Assembly: GCA_020631735.1 (NCBI GenBank)
Contig: CM036159.1
Coordinates: 95,838,656-95,902,655, forward strand
Origin: Saccharum officinarum
Lineage: Eukaryota > Streptophyta > Magnoliopsida > Poales > Poaceae
Length of the DNA: 64,000 nt
Direction: 5' to 3'
The position numbers and the translations under genes are program-made. The stretch's first letter is position 1; every line of letters starts with the position of its first letter. Positions 1-10,883 of this stretch are shown here, piece after piece. A model generated the notes under the pieces. It was not told where the DNA came from and ran no database searches. It saw only the letters and a program-made list of their open reading frames with translations.

Positions 1-2
1 CG

Positions 3-479
3 GAGAGCCAATCTGTTCGTCGTGTTTCAGAGCTGGAGAGGGAGAACCGAGAGGCCCAATCCTCTGCCAACTCCTTCCAGAGCCTCCTCGAAGCCGAGAT
101 CCGGAGGACCCAACTGCTCCAGGGCGCGATCACCACCGTGTGTGATGGCCTGGGGGTCGAGCCCGACGCCGACACCGGGGAAGATGTTCCGGGGAACTCC
201 TTCGTCCGTCGGATGGTGGCGCTGGGCCGCCTTGCCCGGGAGAAGATACGGGACGGCCTCCATCACGGCGTGAAGAGGGCGCTGGCCGTCGTCCGTTCAG
301 GGTTTGTGTTCGACATGAAGCTCGTCGCTGAGGGCTTTATCACAGACCCGGACCGGACAGACGAGGAGAACGAGGATGCCTGCGTGGAGCTGATTGAAGC
401 CGCCGAAGAGCCTAGAAGCCGTCTGGCCTCGCTTTTTGAAGCCGAGGTGGTTCCGCCTAATGACGATGAGGGCCTGTGA
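3..479 (+). CDS. Opposite-strand additional ORF of the Tat element (3' part)
   Basis: An open frame runs from the window edge to TGA at 477-479 (158 codons visible, start off the window). It lies between integrase and the missing 3' LTR but on the strand opposite to gag-pol. The first ~45 residues are rich in Glu, Arg, Gln and Leu and look like a coiled coil (motif ELERENREAQ); the rest is acidic and ends in NDDEGL. Tat elements such as Grande are known to carry extra antisense ORFs here, of unknown function. It is the only part of this element that is uninterrupted within the window. I do not recognise a domain. Confidence 0.6.
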   Translation, partial: ESQSVRRVSELERENREAQSSANSFQSLLEAEIRRTQLLQGAITTVCDGLGVEPDADTGEDVPGNSFVRRMVALGRLAREKIRDGLHHGVKRALAVVRSGFVFDMKLVAEGFITDPDRTDEENEDACVELIEAAEEPRSRLASLFEAEVVPPNDDEGL

Positions 480-1316
480 GCCAAATCTGGGCATGAAGGC
501 CCATGTAATAAGTTAGCATTTCGAATTTTGATCGTGGTGGCCTCGAAGGCTTAAAAACTCGAAACATAAACCGGTTCGTGGTTGATTTAGTTTTATTCGA
601 GCTTTTCTTCCCTTTATCGCTTGGATCGTGTTCTTGCGTGATTTACTTAGCACGCAGCTGCATCCTTTGGCGTAAGGGAGCGAGTGGAGGTACCGTAGCC
701 TCGGGGGCGTAAGTGATCTCACGGCTCGACCGCCCTCGAGCTTCAGGGTGATGTTGCGGCCTTGTAAATCGTGTGAGAGCCTGATCTAAGCGACAGGGGA
801 TATGTTCTTTTTCAAAGTTAGGAACCGTTATTTAGATCTCCTTAGCGTGAAGTCGCACCTCTAAAAGGTGTAAGGGGTGAGTGGAGGTACCGTAGCCTCG
901 GAGGCGTAGGTGATACTCCTGACTCGGGAGCCCTTTCGAACCTTAGGGTGCTCTTGCAGCGAAGTCGATCTAAGAAGCGGTTCTTAGATTTAAAAAAGAG
1001 CATAAGTTTTTTCGGGGACTGGAGGGTTCCCCCCTTGTAGCCCCCGAGGGAGGGTCAATTCTGGGAGTGCAGAGTCGATCCTTCCTCACTGTAAAACGAA
1101 AGTTTGAACGTCGCTGTATTCTTTATTGACGAAAAAGAAAATACAGAGCCTCGAGGCTTTTTAAGGAAAGAAGCGACGTAGCTATTCAATGTTCCAAGCG
1201 TTGGTGAGGATTTCGCCCTTCTCGTTGGATAGCTTGTAGGTGCCCGGCTTTAGTACTTCTGTGATGATGTACGACCCTTCCCATGGTGACGTGAGCTTGT
1301 GCCGTCCCTTGGTGTT
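480..1316. other. Non-coding 3' region of the Tat element with an imperfect direct repeat
   Basis: No convincing ORF. Two ~85-bp blocks starting near 675 and 874 share GAGTGGAGGTACCGTAGCCT and a following 'cttagggtg/cttcagggtg' segment, about 200 bp apart. Their role is unknown; repeated blocks between integrase and the 3' LTR occur in other Tat elements. Confidence 0.5.
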
Positions 1317-2309
1317 CTAGTTCCGCCGTAGCACCAAGTCGCCGACGTTGAGGTCACGCTTGCGGACGTGTCTGTCGTGGAAGCGTCGGAGATCCTGCTG
1401 GTACCTGGCAGAATGTAACAGAGCCACATCTCGGGCTTCCTCGAGCTGGTCGAGGGCGTCCTGTCTTGTGGCGTCGTTATTTCTTTCGTTGTAGGCCTTC
1501 AACCTTGGGGATCCGTATTCTATATCAGTTGGGAGCATAGCCTCAGACCCGTAGACTAAGAAGAACGGAGTGAACCCCGTGGCTCGACTCGGCGTTGTTC
1601 TTAGGCTCCACAGGACCGAGGGTAGCTCGGCAGCCCATCTTTTGCCATGTTTATTTAGTTTGTCGAAGATTCTGGGTTTCAGGCCTTGTAGGACCATACC
1701 ATTGGCATGTTCCACCTGACCGTTTGTTTTTGGATGGGCCACGGCTGACCAGAGCACTCAGATGTGGTGGCTGTCACAGAAATCCAAAAACTTTTTGCCA
1801 GTGAACTGGGTGCCATTGTCTGTGATGATACAGTTAGGGACCCCAAAGCGACGAATAATGCCGGTGAAAAAGAGCACAACTTGCTCGGACCTGATGCTGG
1901 TGATAGGGCGGGCCTCGATCCACTTAGAGAATTTGTCGATCGCGACGAGCAAGTGGGTGAAGCTGCCAGCTGCCCTTTTCAATGGTCCGACAAGGTCGAG
2001 CCCCCAAACGGCAAACGGCCATGTGATGGGGATAGTTTGCAGGGCATGTGCCGGAAGATGGGTTCGTCTCGCATAGTACTGACAACCCTTGCAGGAGCGT
2101 ACTAGCTTGACAGCGTCGGAGACCACGGTTAGCCAATAGAATCCTTGTCGAAAGGTGTTTCCGTCGAGTATTCGAGGTGCTGCGTGGTGACCGCAAGCCC
2201 CCGAGTGGAGATCACCGAGCAGGTTCCTGCCTTGCTCATTTGAGATGCATCGTTGGAGGATACCAGTAGGGCTACGGCGGTAGAGCTCCCCGCTGTTGCC
2301 CATGATCAC
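1317..2309 (-). pseudogene. Integrase of the Tat element, broken by an internal stop
   Basis: The reading frame 2309-1758 continues in the same frame from 1757 to 1317, separated by one TGA codon at 1760-1758. Seen in order: an N-terminal zinc-binding region ending in CKGCQYY; the core domain with the first Asp in WGLDLVGPL, the second Asp in ITDNGTQF, and the third acidic residue after the stop in NGQVEHANG; then a basic C-terminal part (RHVRKRDLNVGDLVL). The integrase would insert the cDNA into host DNA. The stop falls between the second and third catalytic residues, so the product would be inactive. Confidence 0.88.
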
Positions 2310-2399
2310 AAAGGTTTTGGCCCGGCGCGCGATCCGTCGAGCCTCGGTCTTACCCGAGGGGATGTCCCCTCGGATAAGGTAGTCGAGGTATGGGACGCG

Positions 2400-3335
2400 C
2401 TAGTCAGGCTTGAGGTCAGACAGCGGGGTCGAGCCTTCCACCTGCATGGCCTCTGCCCCGATCGAGGGGGCTTCTGCCTCAGGTGGAGGGTCGAGTGACA
2501 TCCCGCCAACTCCTCCGTCTGGCCCGAGGTCCACGGACGGCTGCTGAAGGTCTTTTGCGAAAACGTCTGGTGGGACTGTAGCTCGACTGGACGTGATTTT
2601 TGCCAGTTCATCGGCGGCCTCATTGTACCTGCGCGCGATGTGGTTGAGCTCGAGGACGTGAAACTTGTCCTCGAGGCGCCGTACTTCTTGATAGTAGGCT
2701 TCCATCTTGGGGTCACGGCAACTCGAGCTCTTCATGACCTGATCGATCATGAGTTGGGAGTCGCCTCGAACGTCAAGGTGTCGGACCCCGAGTTCGATGG
2801 CGATTCTTAATCCCGTGACGAGCGCCTCGTATTTGGCGACGTTGTTAGACGCAGGAAAATGAAGTCGGATGACGTAGCGCATGTGAACCCCGAGGGGTGA
2901 GACGAAGAGCAAGCCCACGCCCGCTCCCGTTTTCATCAGCGACCCATCGAAGTACATGGTCCACAGCTCCGCCTGAAGCTGTGGAGGGGGGAGTTGGGTG
3001 TCAGTCCACTCAGCTAGGAAATCTGCTAACACCTGTGATTTGATAGCTTTTCGCGGCGCATAGGACAAGGTCTCGCCCATGAGTTCGACTGCCCATTTGG
3101 CAACCCTACCCGAGGCTTTCCGGTTCTGGGCTATCTCTCCCAAGGGGAAAGAAGAAACCACAGTAATCGGGTGACCCTCGAAGTAGTGTCGGAGCTTGCG
3201 CCGTGTCAGGATGACGGCATATAGCAGTTTTCTGGATCTGTGGGTATCGACTCTTGGTTCTAGAGAGCACTTCACTAATGAAATAGACCGGCCTCTGGAC
3301 GAGCAAGGTATGTGCCTCCTCGGCCCGTTCGACAA
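2400..3335 (-). pseudogene. RNase H region of the Tat element
   Basis: A 311-codon frame. The first ~70 residues match the end of the retroviral-type RNase H (LRHYFEGHPITVVSS). From about residue 125 a second RNase H begins with the metal-binding Asp in MYFDGSLMKTGAGVG, followed by KYEALVTGLRIAIELGV and RGDSQLMIDQV. Two RNase H modules in a row are characteristic of Tat elements. The stretch linking it to the RT (3335-3422) is split over three frames, so at least two indels separate it from the RT. Confidence 0.8.
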
Positions 3336-3421
3336 CTAGGGCAGCACTGACTACTTGTGATGTCGCGGCGACATAGAGTAGGAGTGGTTCACCCGAGGTC
3401 GGAGGGACGAGGATTGGTGAG

Positions 3422-4369
3422 TTAGAGAGTGTGGCCTTGAGTTTTGTGAGAGCCTCCTTGCTCCGATTTTTTCAAGAGACGGTACAGAGGGAGTGCTTTT
3501 TCGACGAGGCGCGAAATGAAACGGCTGAGTGCCGCCAAGCAACCTGTGACCCTCTGTACGCCCTTCAGATCTCGGATGGGGCCCATCTTGGTTATTGCAG
3601 AGATTTTTTTAGGGTTGGCCTCGATACCGCGTTTGGATACGATAAACCCTAAGAGCATACCTCGTGGGACGCCAAAGACGCATTTCTCTGGGTTAAGCCT
3701 GATGTTTTTTGCCCGAAGGCATTTGAACGCGACGTCGAGGTCGCTGACCAGGTCGTCGGCTTGTTTGGTTTTGACAACGATGTCGTCGACATAAGCCTCA
3801 ACGATCGACCCAATGTGTTTTCCGAAAACATGCTGCATGCATCGCTGGTACGTTGCCCCCGCGTTCCAGAGACCGAAGGGCATCATAACGTAGCAATACA
3901 TGCCGAACGGGGTGATGAATGAAGTTGCAAGCTGGTCGGACTCCTTCATTTTGATTTGGTGGTAGCCGGAGTATGCATCTAAGAATGAGAGAGTTTCACA
4001 TCCCGCAGTGGAATCAATGATTTGGTCAATGCGTGGCAAAGGAAAGGGAACTTTTGGACATGCTTTATTTAAACCGGTGTAGTCTACACACATCCTCTAT
4101 TTTCCACTCTTTTTCCTAACTAATACGGGATTAGCTAGCCACTCGGGATGATGAACCTCCTTGATGAATCCGGCCTCCAACAGTTTGTGTATTTCCTCGC
4201 CGATGACCCTGCGCTTCTCCTCATCGAAGCGACGCAGGCGTTGCTTCACCGGTTTGGATCCAGCCCGGATCTCCAAGGCATGCTCGGCGACTTCCCTGGG
4301 TATGCCTGGCATATCCGAGGGACTCCACGCAAAGATGTCGACGTTTGCGCGGAGAAAGTCGACGAGCAT
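3422..4369 (-). pseudogene. Reverse transcriptase of the Tat element, split by a stop and frameshift
   Basis: 4369-4097 encodes the start of the RT (VDIFAW..., KQRLRRF, FIKEVHHPEWLANPVLVRKKSGK). A TAG at 4099-4097 interrupts it; the same frame resumes at once with RMCVDYTGLNKACPK, SFLDAYSGYHQIKM, FGLWNAGATYQR and the catalytic AYVDDIVVKT. The frame then drifts after about 3430. The TAG sits where relatives have Trp, which fits a TGG to TAG change. The region would copy element RNA into DNA; here it is non-functional. Confidence 0.9.
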
Positions 4370-4375
4370 TGCTTC

Positions 4376-7300
4376 CTATTTAGGATCAAGGGTGGCACTG
4401 ATGCTCAGTGCCTTTCCCTTGGGATCAGCGGGGTCGAGGGGTACGAGTTTGACATCTTCGGCGGGCTCGAAGCTGCCGGCATGGCGTTTTGGGTCGGGAA
4501 TCGCATTGGCAAGACCGTCGAGGTCTGCAGCCAAGATCGCCGACTCCAAAACAGCCTCGCCGTGTTCGACGCACTCGACGTCGCACTCGTAGGCATGTTC
4601 ATACGAGGGCCCTACAGTGATGACACTGTTTGGACCCGGCATTTTGAGCTTGAGGTAGGTGTAGTTCGGGATCGCCATGAACCGAGCGTAGCATGGGCGT
4701 CCCAGGATAGCGTGGTACGTTCCACGGAATCCGACCACTTCAAAAGTGAGAGTCTCCTTTTGGAAGTTGGCCGGTGTGCCAAAACAAACGGGCAGATCGA
4801 CCCGTCCAAGGGGTTCCGCCCGTTTCCCTGGCACGACTCCGTGGAAGCCCCCGACGCTAGGTTGGAGGCGCGCTCTCCCGACCCCCAGAAGGTCGAGGGT
4901 CTGGGAGTAGATGATGTTGAGGCTACTTCCGCCGTCCATGAGCACCTTGGTGAGGCGTGTGTTGGCGATGACGGGGTCAACAACGAGCGGATAGACTCCC
5001 GGGTTGGGGACGTGGTCTGGGTGGTCGTCACGGTCGAAAGTGATGGCCAACGCGGACCAATCAAGGAAGCGGGGGACTGCCGTTTGTACGGAGAAAACCT
5101 CGCACCGTTCTCGCTTGTGCTGGCGCGCCGAGAGGCGGGTCGAGGGTCCTCCGTAGATCATGAAGCAGTCGTGGATCTCGGGGAATTCCCCGTCCTTGTC
5201 GTCGCCTTTAGGGTCCTCCTTCTTGTCGTCCTTCTTGACGCCGGCACCCCCAAAGTACCTGCGAAGCATATGACAGTCCTCGAGGTTATGGTTAGTAAGT
5301 CCCTTGTGGTAGGGACATGGTTCTTTGAGCATTTTGTCAAAGACGCCCCCGCCGGGGAGGCCTCGAGGCTTTTTGTGCTCGGTAGCAGCGATGAGCTCGT
5401 CGGCCGGGGCCTCGAGCTTGCCCTGCTGGCCTTTCTTCTTCTTGCGGTTGTTCCTCTTGGAGCCCCGGGTGGAGCTCGCGGGATCATCGACCTTCTGCTC
5501 CCCCCTCTCCGGGTCGCCACCAAAGATTGCACCAACCGCCTCCTCGCCGGCGGCGAAGTTGGTGACAATGTCCATTAACCCATTAGCAGTGAGCGGAGTG
5601 TTACAGCCCAATTCTCGGACCAACTCTTTACAGGTGGTGCCGGAGAGGAAGGCCATAATTACGTCGGAGTCAGTGACGTTGGGGAGTTCGGTACGCTGCC
5701 GGGAGAAGCGCCGGATGTAATCCCGGAGGGATTCATCTGGTTTCTGCTTGCAGCTCCGGAGGTCCCACGAGTTGCCGGGGCGCATGTAGGTACCCTTGAA
5801 ATTTCCCTCAAACACCCTCACGAGATCGTCCCAGTCGTGGATCTGTCGAGGTAGGAGATCCTCAAGCCAGGCTCGGGCGGTGTCGGAGAGGAACAGGGGG
5901 AGTTGTCGAATGATGACCCGGTCGTCGGTGGCCCCGCCCAGCGGACACGCCAAGCGAAAATCGGCGAGCCAAAGTTCGGGTTTGGTTTCGCCGTTGTACT
6001 TGGTGAGAGTCATGGGGGAGCGAAACCGAGCCGGGAGCACCGTCTCACGGATAGCTTTACTGAAGACCCGAGGACCCGGAGGCTCGGGTGAAGGGCTTCG
6101 ATCTTCTAAACTGTCGTAGCGTCTGCCCCTGTGGACATGGTAGCCTCGAGCCACGCCGTCACCGTGCTTGCGCGTGCGGCGCTCGACGATGTTGCCACGG
6201 GTGTCTCGAGGCTCGTGGTCATTGTTGGTGAGCTCAGGGGCCAGAGCTACCCGGTTTCGCCGGGCAGGCTCGGGGTGAACCGAGGCCTCTCTCTCCTGTC
6301 GGGAGGGCTCGATGATCCGCTCCGAGGCTGCCTTGCGTCGCCTCGAGGCGGAGCTCTCGGCCTGCTGCATGGCGGCGGTCTCGAGGAGTTCTCAGATTTC
6401 ATCCCGAGCCCGACGGGCGTCGGGGTTTGACGGCTCGGGCATGTTGCGGAGAAGCACGGCGGCGGCGACGACGTTCTGGCTGGCTCGAGCGAAAACCGGG
6501 GGGTCGACCATCCGGTCTTCGTCGATGCGACGGTTGACGTCGCGAGCTCTTTCGCGAGCTCTCCCGCCAAGTGCGTGTTCCGCACGCTCGCGCTCGAGGG
6601 TTTGTTGGAGTAGACCCAGGTTTTCCCGTTCCTCATCAAGCCTGTCCTGCAACTCGCGAATCTGCTCGAGCTGCGCTCCTTGATCCGCAAGGAACTGAGG
6701 ATCGTCTCGCTCAGCAGGAAGCTCAACATGGGGTGGCATGTGCCTTCCTTCGACTGGCTCTTCGTCCTCTGATTCCAAAGTGCTTTCAACGTCGATGTTG
6801 AAGCATTCGCGGGTCGGATCATAGGTGTCGTCAGCCGAGTCGGAGTCAGGAGCGCCAAAGTAGTAGTATGACGGGGGAATGTGTGGCTGTTGCAAATCGT
6901 CACTGGGGTTGCGACGTTGAGAAGCAGTCACATGGGGCTCTGTGTCTGGTGTCTCCGTAGAGTCCAGATAATCAGAGGCCGATGTGGATGCAACGAGGTC
7001 CGGAGTGGAGCGTAGATGGTGCCCGGGGAGTTCCTCATAAGCACTCATGCGAGTGCTCACGAAAGATGCGTACACCCGGGCAGCCGAGTCTAGCCCAAAT
7101 GGGAATGGTGATGGAGATGTTGCTGTCCGTGCCGAAATGGATGCTCCGGACAGTGGCGTCTCACCGGACGGGGGAGCGGCGGGATTCCCCGTTGGCATGT
7201 TACCCTCAGTCAAGCTCGTCCTTCCCAAACCTTCCACAAGGAGGTCTAGGCTGGCGCCTGGCTGGGGGTGTCGGATCGGGGGACCCCGTCGCCCTCCGCG

Positions 7301-7530
7301 AGGTGAAGACGATGGTTGTGCCGGGCTCGTCGTCGTCGGGCGGCCCGCGCCCGTCTAGAGCGACGGTGCCGGCGGATTGCTCCACCGGGCTGGGAGAGCT
7401 CGTAGTCCTCGTCGGATGGGTGCCTGGGGGGAAGTAGGACCATATCGTAGCCATGGCCAAGCGACATGAACTCCAAACTCCCGAACCAGATCACCGTGGC
7501 CAACGGAATAGGGCGTTCGGGGTCAGCCAT
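4376..7530 (-). pseudogene. gag-protease region of the Tat element, interrupted
   Basis: The likely gag start is ATG at 7530 (MADPERPIPL), 42 bp inside the PBS. The frame changes near 7240-7400, continues as 7237-6392, meets an in-frame TGA at 6394-6392, and runs on to 4376. The part from 6370 holds the retrotransposon gag domain (LPLFLSDTARAWLEDL... DLVRVFEGNF), a Cys/His cluster (CPYHKGLTNHNLEDC, near residue 350) and an aspartic protease with DGGSS near residue 478. The frame ends in TAG at 4378-4376, six bases before the RT frame, again in phase. The upstream part contains a Glu/Arg/Leu-rich segment likely to form a coiled coil. Confidence 0.85.
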
Positions 7531-7571
7531 CCAGGAAAAAGGTGAGAAAGCGACGTTTGGCACGCAGCGAT

Positions 7572-7589
7572 CCCCTACCTGGCGCGCCA
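7572..7589 (-). other. Primer binding site of the Tat element
   Basis: On the minus strand TGGCGCGCCAGGTAGGGG follows the LTR end by two bases. The TGGCGC start is typical for Tat-lineage primer sites. I cannot assign the tRNA with certainty. Confidence 0.7.
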
Positions 7590-7591
7590 AC

Positions 7592-8662
7592 TGTCGGTGT
7601 TCGGACCCGAGGGGGTCCTAAACCAACGAGTAAATGCTGCGTGTCTCTTTCCTGGATGGTGATGCAAGGAGAATACACGGGGGTTTATCCTGGTTCGGAC
7701 AAAAGAAGGCCCTATGTCCAGCGGGGGGAAGAAGTTTGTATTTCCTTGCACCGAAGTGCTCGTGTAGGGGTTACAAGCAGGCGAGAGAGGGCGCCGAGCC
7801 CAAGTCTCAAAGAGAGGAAAAAAAGACAAGGATGGTTGCTTGAAGTATCGATCTCTTGTTTTTTCTTCGTTGTCCGTTGTTGTGTGGTCGGGTGCTTCGT
7901 TTCTCCCCCTTTTGTAGAACCCTGGCCTGCCCTTTTATAGGGCGAGAGGAGGCCAGGACAACGGGGAGTGATGTTTGGTCGATTCCTGTTGAGTTGACTG
8001 TAGCGACGTGCCCTGGGAATGGCCGGCCATCCCTGGACACCATGGCGTCGTGGGAGACGAGACGGCGAAATGACCCGGAACGCCGTGCCATACCGTCCTT
8101 CCCTTGCCGTTGAACTGTGCTGAGCGTCGAGGTTGGGTCGAGACCGGATGGATAAGGCCGAATCCCCGAGATTGCGGGGAACGGGTCTTGTCTTATCCTC
8201 CCTCGAGGGTGACCGATGGTAAACAGTGCGCGGTAAGGTGGGTATAGTGACGGGTTTCACCTCCCATCATGGGATGGATGGTAAAATAGTGAGACCTGAC
8301 ACGGGCATTGTTCCCACGTCGATCCTGGTCGCAGCCATGCCGGTAGGTGATAGTAGGTAACCGCATTAAATGCTATGGCTTTTGTCCTGGGGTAGGTAAA
8401 GAGAAGGAGTCGAGGCGCTCGACCCAGGCTCACGCGAGTCGGAGTTTTTCCCAGTGGGCGGACGAGCTTCGCGCGGGTCGGAGCGCCGTCGAGGTAGCTT
8501 GCCGTACGGGATGGGGCGCGGTCGAGGCGCTCCGTCGAGCGGGCCTCGTACGAGGCGGACAGGATGCGCGGTCGAGGTGGGCTGTCTTTTATTGCGGTGC
8601 CAGTCGTTTTAGTTTTTTTACTAGCGATGGGTGTGGGTACCCCCGTACTTTTGGTACCGACA
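7592..8662 (-). repeat. 5' LTR of the Tat element
   Basis: 1,071 bp. On the minus strand it begins TGTCGGTACC and ends CCGACA, giving 6-bp inverted ends TGTCGG/CCGACA; the PBS lies just inside. The partner LTR is outside the window, so LTR identity and age cannot be read. Confidence 0.8.
7931..7940 (-). promoter_or_regulatory. TATA box in the Tat LTR
   Basis: CTATAAAAGG on the minus strand, about 720 bp into the LTR and 340 bp before its end. This is a plausible U3/R boundary promoter. Confidence 0.55.
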
Positions 8663-8870
8663 ACAGTGGATAGAGGATGATATAGATGATGTATGGATGC
8701 GGAAAAACTGTATATTTTGTGGTGACTAGGATAAAATATTTCTTTTAAAGGATGAATATAGAGGTCCATTAATGTGGATAGTCTCGGTCGTACTTGCTTT
8801 TAATTCCATGTATAACATCCAGCAGAGCACATTTCAATTCAAGGAACAGCGATTCTTGTGCAGATAATTA

Positions 8871-9180
8871 CTACCTCCGTCCCAGATTAAATGGATGTCT
8901 GGAGTTCAAAAATTTTCCCAGTTTAATCGCTCACATAGGCCTCCAGTCCTAACCTGATGGACAGAGCTGCAGTAGCTTTTCACCAGCGTCAGCGCATGGG
9001 AGTATTCCTGGCAAGAAGTTTGTTTTTTTTTCTCGATAATTCCTGGCCACAAGCTAACTATCTCCAGATGCACGGAACGTCAGATGAGTGTCTTACTGTA
9101 GGGGTAGTTCTGTCATTTTGCACATGTCTTAAGTTGCCTCTTTGAAACCTAGATGTCCTTTTATTTCGGGACGGAGGGAG
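8871..9180. mobile_element. Stowaway-type MITE
   Basis: Terminal inverted repeats CTACCTCCGTCCC / GGGACGGAGGGAG with a TA dinucleotide on both sides (8869-8870, 9181-9182), 310 bp. This is the Tc1/Mariner-derived Stowaway pattern common near grass genes. Confidence 0.85.
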
Positions 9181-9196
9181 TAGATACATGTATATA

Positions 9197-9355
9197 CATA
9201 TTATACTTGCCTCCCAGTGTCGTACCACTTCACCTTTTGATCAGCGTCGTCAATCGTTCTTGGATAGCCTTTTACCCATATTATACCTGTCTCCCAGTGT
9301 CGTCCCACTCCACCTTTTGATCAGTGTCGTCAATCGTTCTTGATAGCCTTCTACC
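9197..9355. repeat. Tandem duplication of an 80-bp unit
   Basis: Two copies (9197-9276 and 9277-9355) share CATATTATAC, TCCCAGTGTCGT, CACCTTTTGATCAG and GTCGTCAATCGTTCTT, with a handful of substitutions and small indels. No function is visible. Confidence 0.85.
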
Positions 9356-9389
9356 CTCCCTCCAGCATACATACGGCTGATCTCATTAA

Positions 9390-9526
9390 GGCTTTGTTCG
9401 GATGCATATGTATTTACTTCCATCCACACGGGTTAGAATAAAATAGAATAAAACTTAGTTTAATTCCACTCCAATCCAATTCAATATATGTGAATTAAGA
9501 TAAATATATACACATCCAAGCAAGCC
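9390..9526. mobile_element. Small MITE with GGCTTTGTTCGGATG ends
   Basis: 137 bp, AT-rich, with inverted ends GGCTTTGTTCGGATG and (reverse complement) GGCTTGCTTGGATG. Internal sequence resembles the MITE at 11159-11280. Confidence 0.6.
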
Positions 9527-10650
9527 TAAATAGTTCTCCCAGTCAGAGTCACTCTTCGGCGGTTCATACATCTCTTCCTCGGTATAGTTCACTAGGGGGT
9601 TGTTTAGTTGGTGAAAAAGTTTGGGTTCGGCTACTGTAGCACTTTTTCGTTTTATTTGGCAATTTGTGTCCAATCATGGACTAATTAGGCTCAAAAGATT
9701 TGTCTCGTGATTTACAACAAAACTGTGTAATTAGTTTTTTTTGTCTACATTTAGTACTCCATGCATGTGCCGCAAGATTCGATGTGATAGGTACTGTGCA
9801 AACTTTTTTAGGTTGCATGGGCAACTAAGAGCCTGTTTAGTTCACAAAAAGTGAACCCAAAAAGTGCTACAGTATCTGTCACCTCAAATCTTGCGGCACA
9901 TGCATGAAGTACTAAATGTAGATGAAAGAAAAAACTAATTACGCAGTTTAGTTGTAAATCACGAGACAAATCTTTTAAGCCTAATTAGTCCATGATTGGA
10001 CACAAATTGCCAAATAAAACGAAAAGTGCTACAGTAGCCGAACCCAAACTTTTTCACCAACTAAACAACCCCTAAACAGGCCCAGGTTGTTTGGGGCAAA
10101 ATGGGCTCTTGTTGGTGTATTATTATTCCTGTCACATCTGATTGCTGCCGCCTTAAATATTTCATACATCATAGCTTTCTCCTCCTCGTCCTGGTTTTTC
10201 ATCCATTCCTCAAACCTCGCCTTCATCGCTCGCTCGTCAGTCACTCTTCGGCGGTTCATACATCTCTTCCTCGGTATAGTCCACTTGTTTTGGGGCAAAA
10301 TGGGCTCTGGTATGGGTTGCTGCATTATTATTCCTGTCACTTCTGATTGCTGCCGTCTTAAATATTTCATGCATCATAGCTTTCTCCTCCTCGTCTGGTA
10401 GGTCTTTTTTTTTGACACCTCGTCCTGGTAGGTCTTCTCATACGTTTTCATCCATTCCTCAAACCTCGCCTTCATCGCTCGCTCGTCGACACACACGGCC
10501 TCCAGTTCCAGAGCCTTCACAAGATCCTCCTGCTTACTATAACTTCTTTGAGTCATCTCATCGTGCACCTTCTTATCAGTAGCCTCGGGATGATGCTCTA
10601 GAAAGTTGAGGCAATCGAGGTACTCAACCCAGCCAACCTTGGTGCCGTTG
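9527..10650 (-). pseudogene. Cathepsin-propeptide (Inhibitor I29)-like gene remnant, duplicated and interrupted
   Basis: On the minus strand, 10650-10412 encodes LNGTKVGWVEYLDCLNF... and then ERAMKARFEEWMKTYEKTYQDE, which resembles the start of the I29 propeptide of papain-type proteases. The rest (DEEEKAMMHEIFKTAAIRSDRNN, then VDYTEEEMYEPPKSD) follows after a short internal duplication of 'gacctaccag-acgagg' that breaks the frame. A second partial copy of the same exon is joined at about 10245 (again ERAMKARFEEWMK) and runs to about 10085. There two MITEs interrupt it, and it resumes at 9595-9540 with NYTEEEMYEPPKSDSDWEN. Grasses have small stand-alone I29 proteins, and this looks like a degraded relative. 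I infer non-function from the frame breaks. Confidence 0.6.
9596..10084. mobile_element. Two MITEs inserted head to head, forming a ~480-bp fold-back
   Basis: The left member starts GGGGTTGTTTAGTTGG; the right member ends CCAACTAAACAACCCC followed by TAAACAGGCCC. The right half (about 9831-10084) is close to the reverse complement of the left half. Internal motifs (GACTAATTAGGCT, TTTGTCTCGTGATTTACAAC) match the other GGCCTTGTTTAG-type MITEs in the window. They sit inside the I29-like exon. Confidence 0.75.
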
Positions 10651-10883
10651 AGTTCCTAAAATTTTGCAAAATTTTTCAAGATTTTCCGTCACATCGAATT
10701 TTTAGACGCATGCATAAAACATTAAATATAGATAAAAAAAAATAAAACTAATTACACAGTTTAGACAAAATTCACGAGACGAATCTTTTAAGCCTAATTA
10801 GACTATGATTGGACACTAATTACAAAATAGTAACAAAATGCTACAGTATCATTTCTCAAAAAATTCGCGAACTAAACAAGGCC
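10641..10883. mobile_element. GGCCTTGTTTAG-type MITE
   Basis: Right end GAACTAAACAAGGCC is intact; left end is diverged (GGTGCCGTTGAGTTCC). The body has the family motifs TTTTGCAAAATTTTTC, ACGAGACGAATCTTTTAAGCC and GCTACAGT. It separates the I29-like remnant from the coding-like block at 10884-11142. Its counterpart in arm B begins at 63812 with a clean GGCCTTGTTTAG end. Confidence 0.75.

Larger units (their letters stand above)
1..8662 (-). mobile_element. Ty3/gypsy LTR retrotransposon, Tat/Retand lineage, partial and decayed
   Basis: Reading leftward on the minus strand: LTR (7592-8662), PBS, gag, aspartic protease, RT, a second (plant-type) RNase H, integrase, then a non-coding stretch and an ORF on the opposite strand. 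This order, the RT block with 'DYTGLNKACPK' and 'AYVDDIVVKT', the extra RNase H and the antisense ORF after integrase are typical of the grass Tat clade (RIRE2/Grande-like). The 3' LTR is off the left edge. All ORFs are interrupted by stops or frameshifts, so this copy cannot make its own proteins. The five bases after the LTR (8663-8667, acagt) should be the target duplication, but this cannot be confirmed without the other end. Confidence 0.9.

Noticed and set aside
4148..5578. 476-codon plus-strand ORF
   Set aside because: Antisense of the gag-protease frame; composition shadow with no domain.
8957..9145. 62-codon ORF
   Set aside because: Lies inside a Stowaway MITE.
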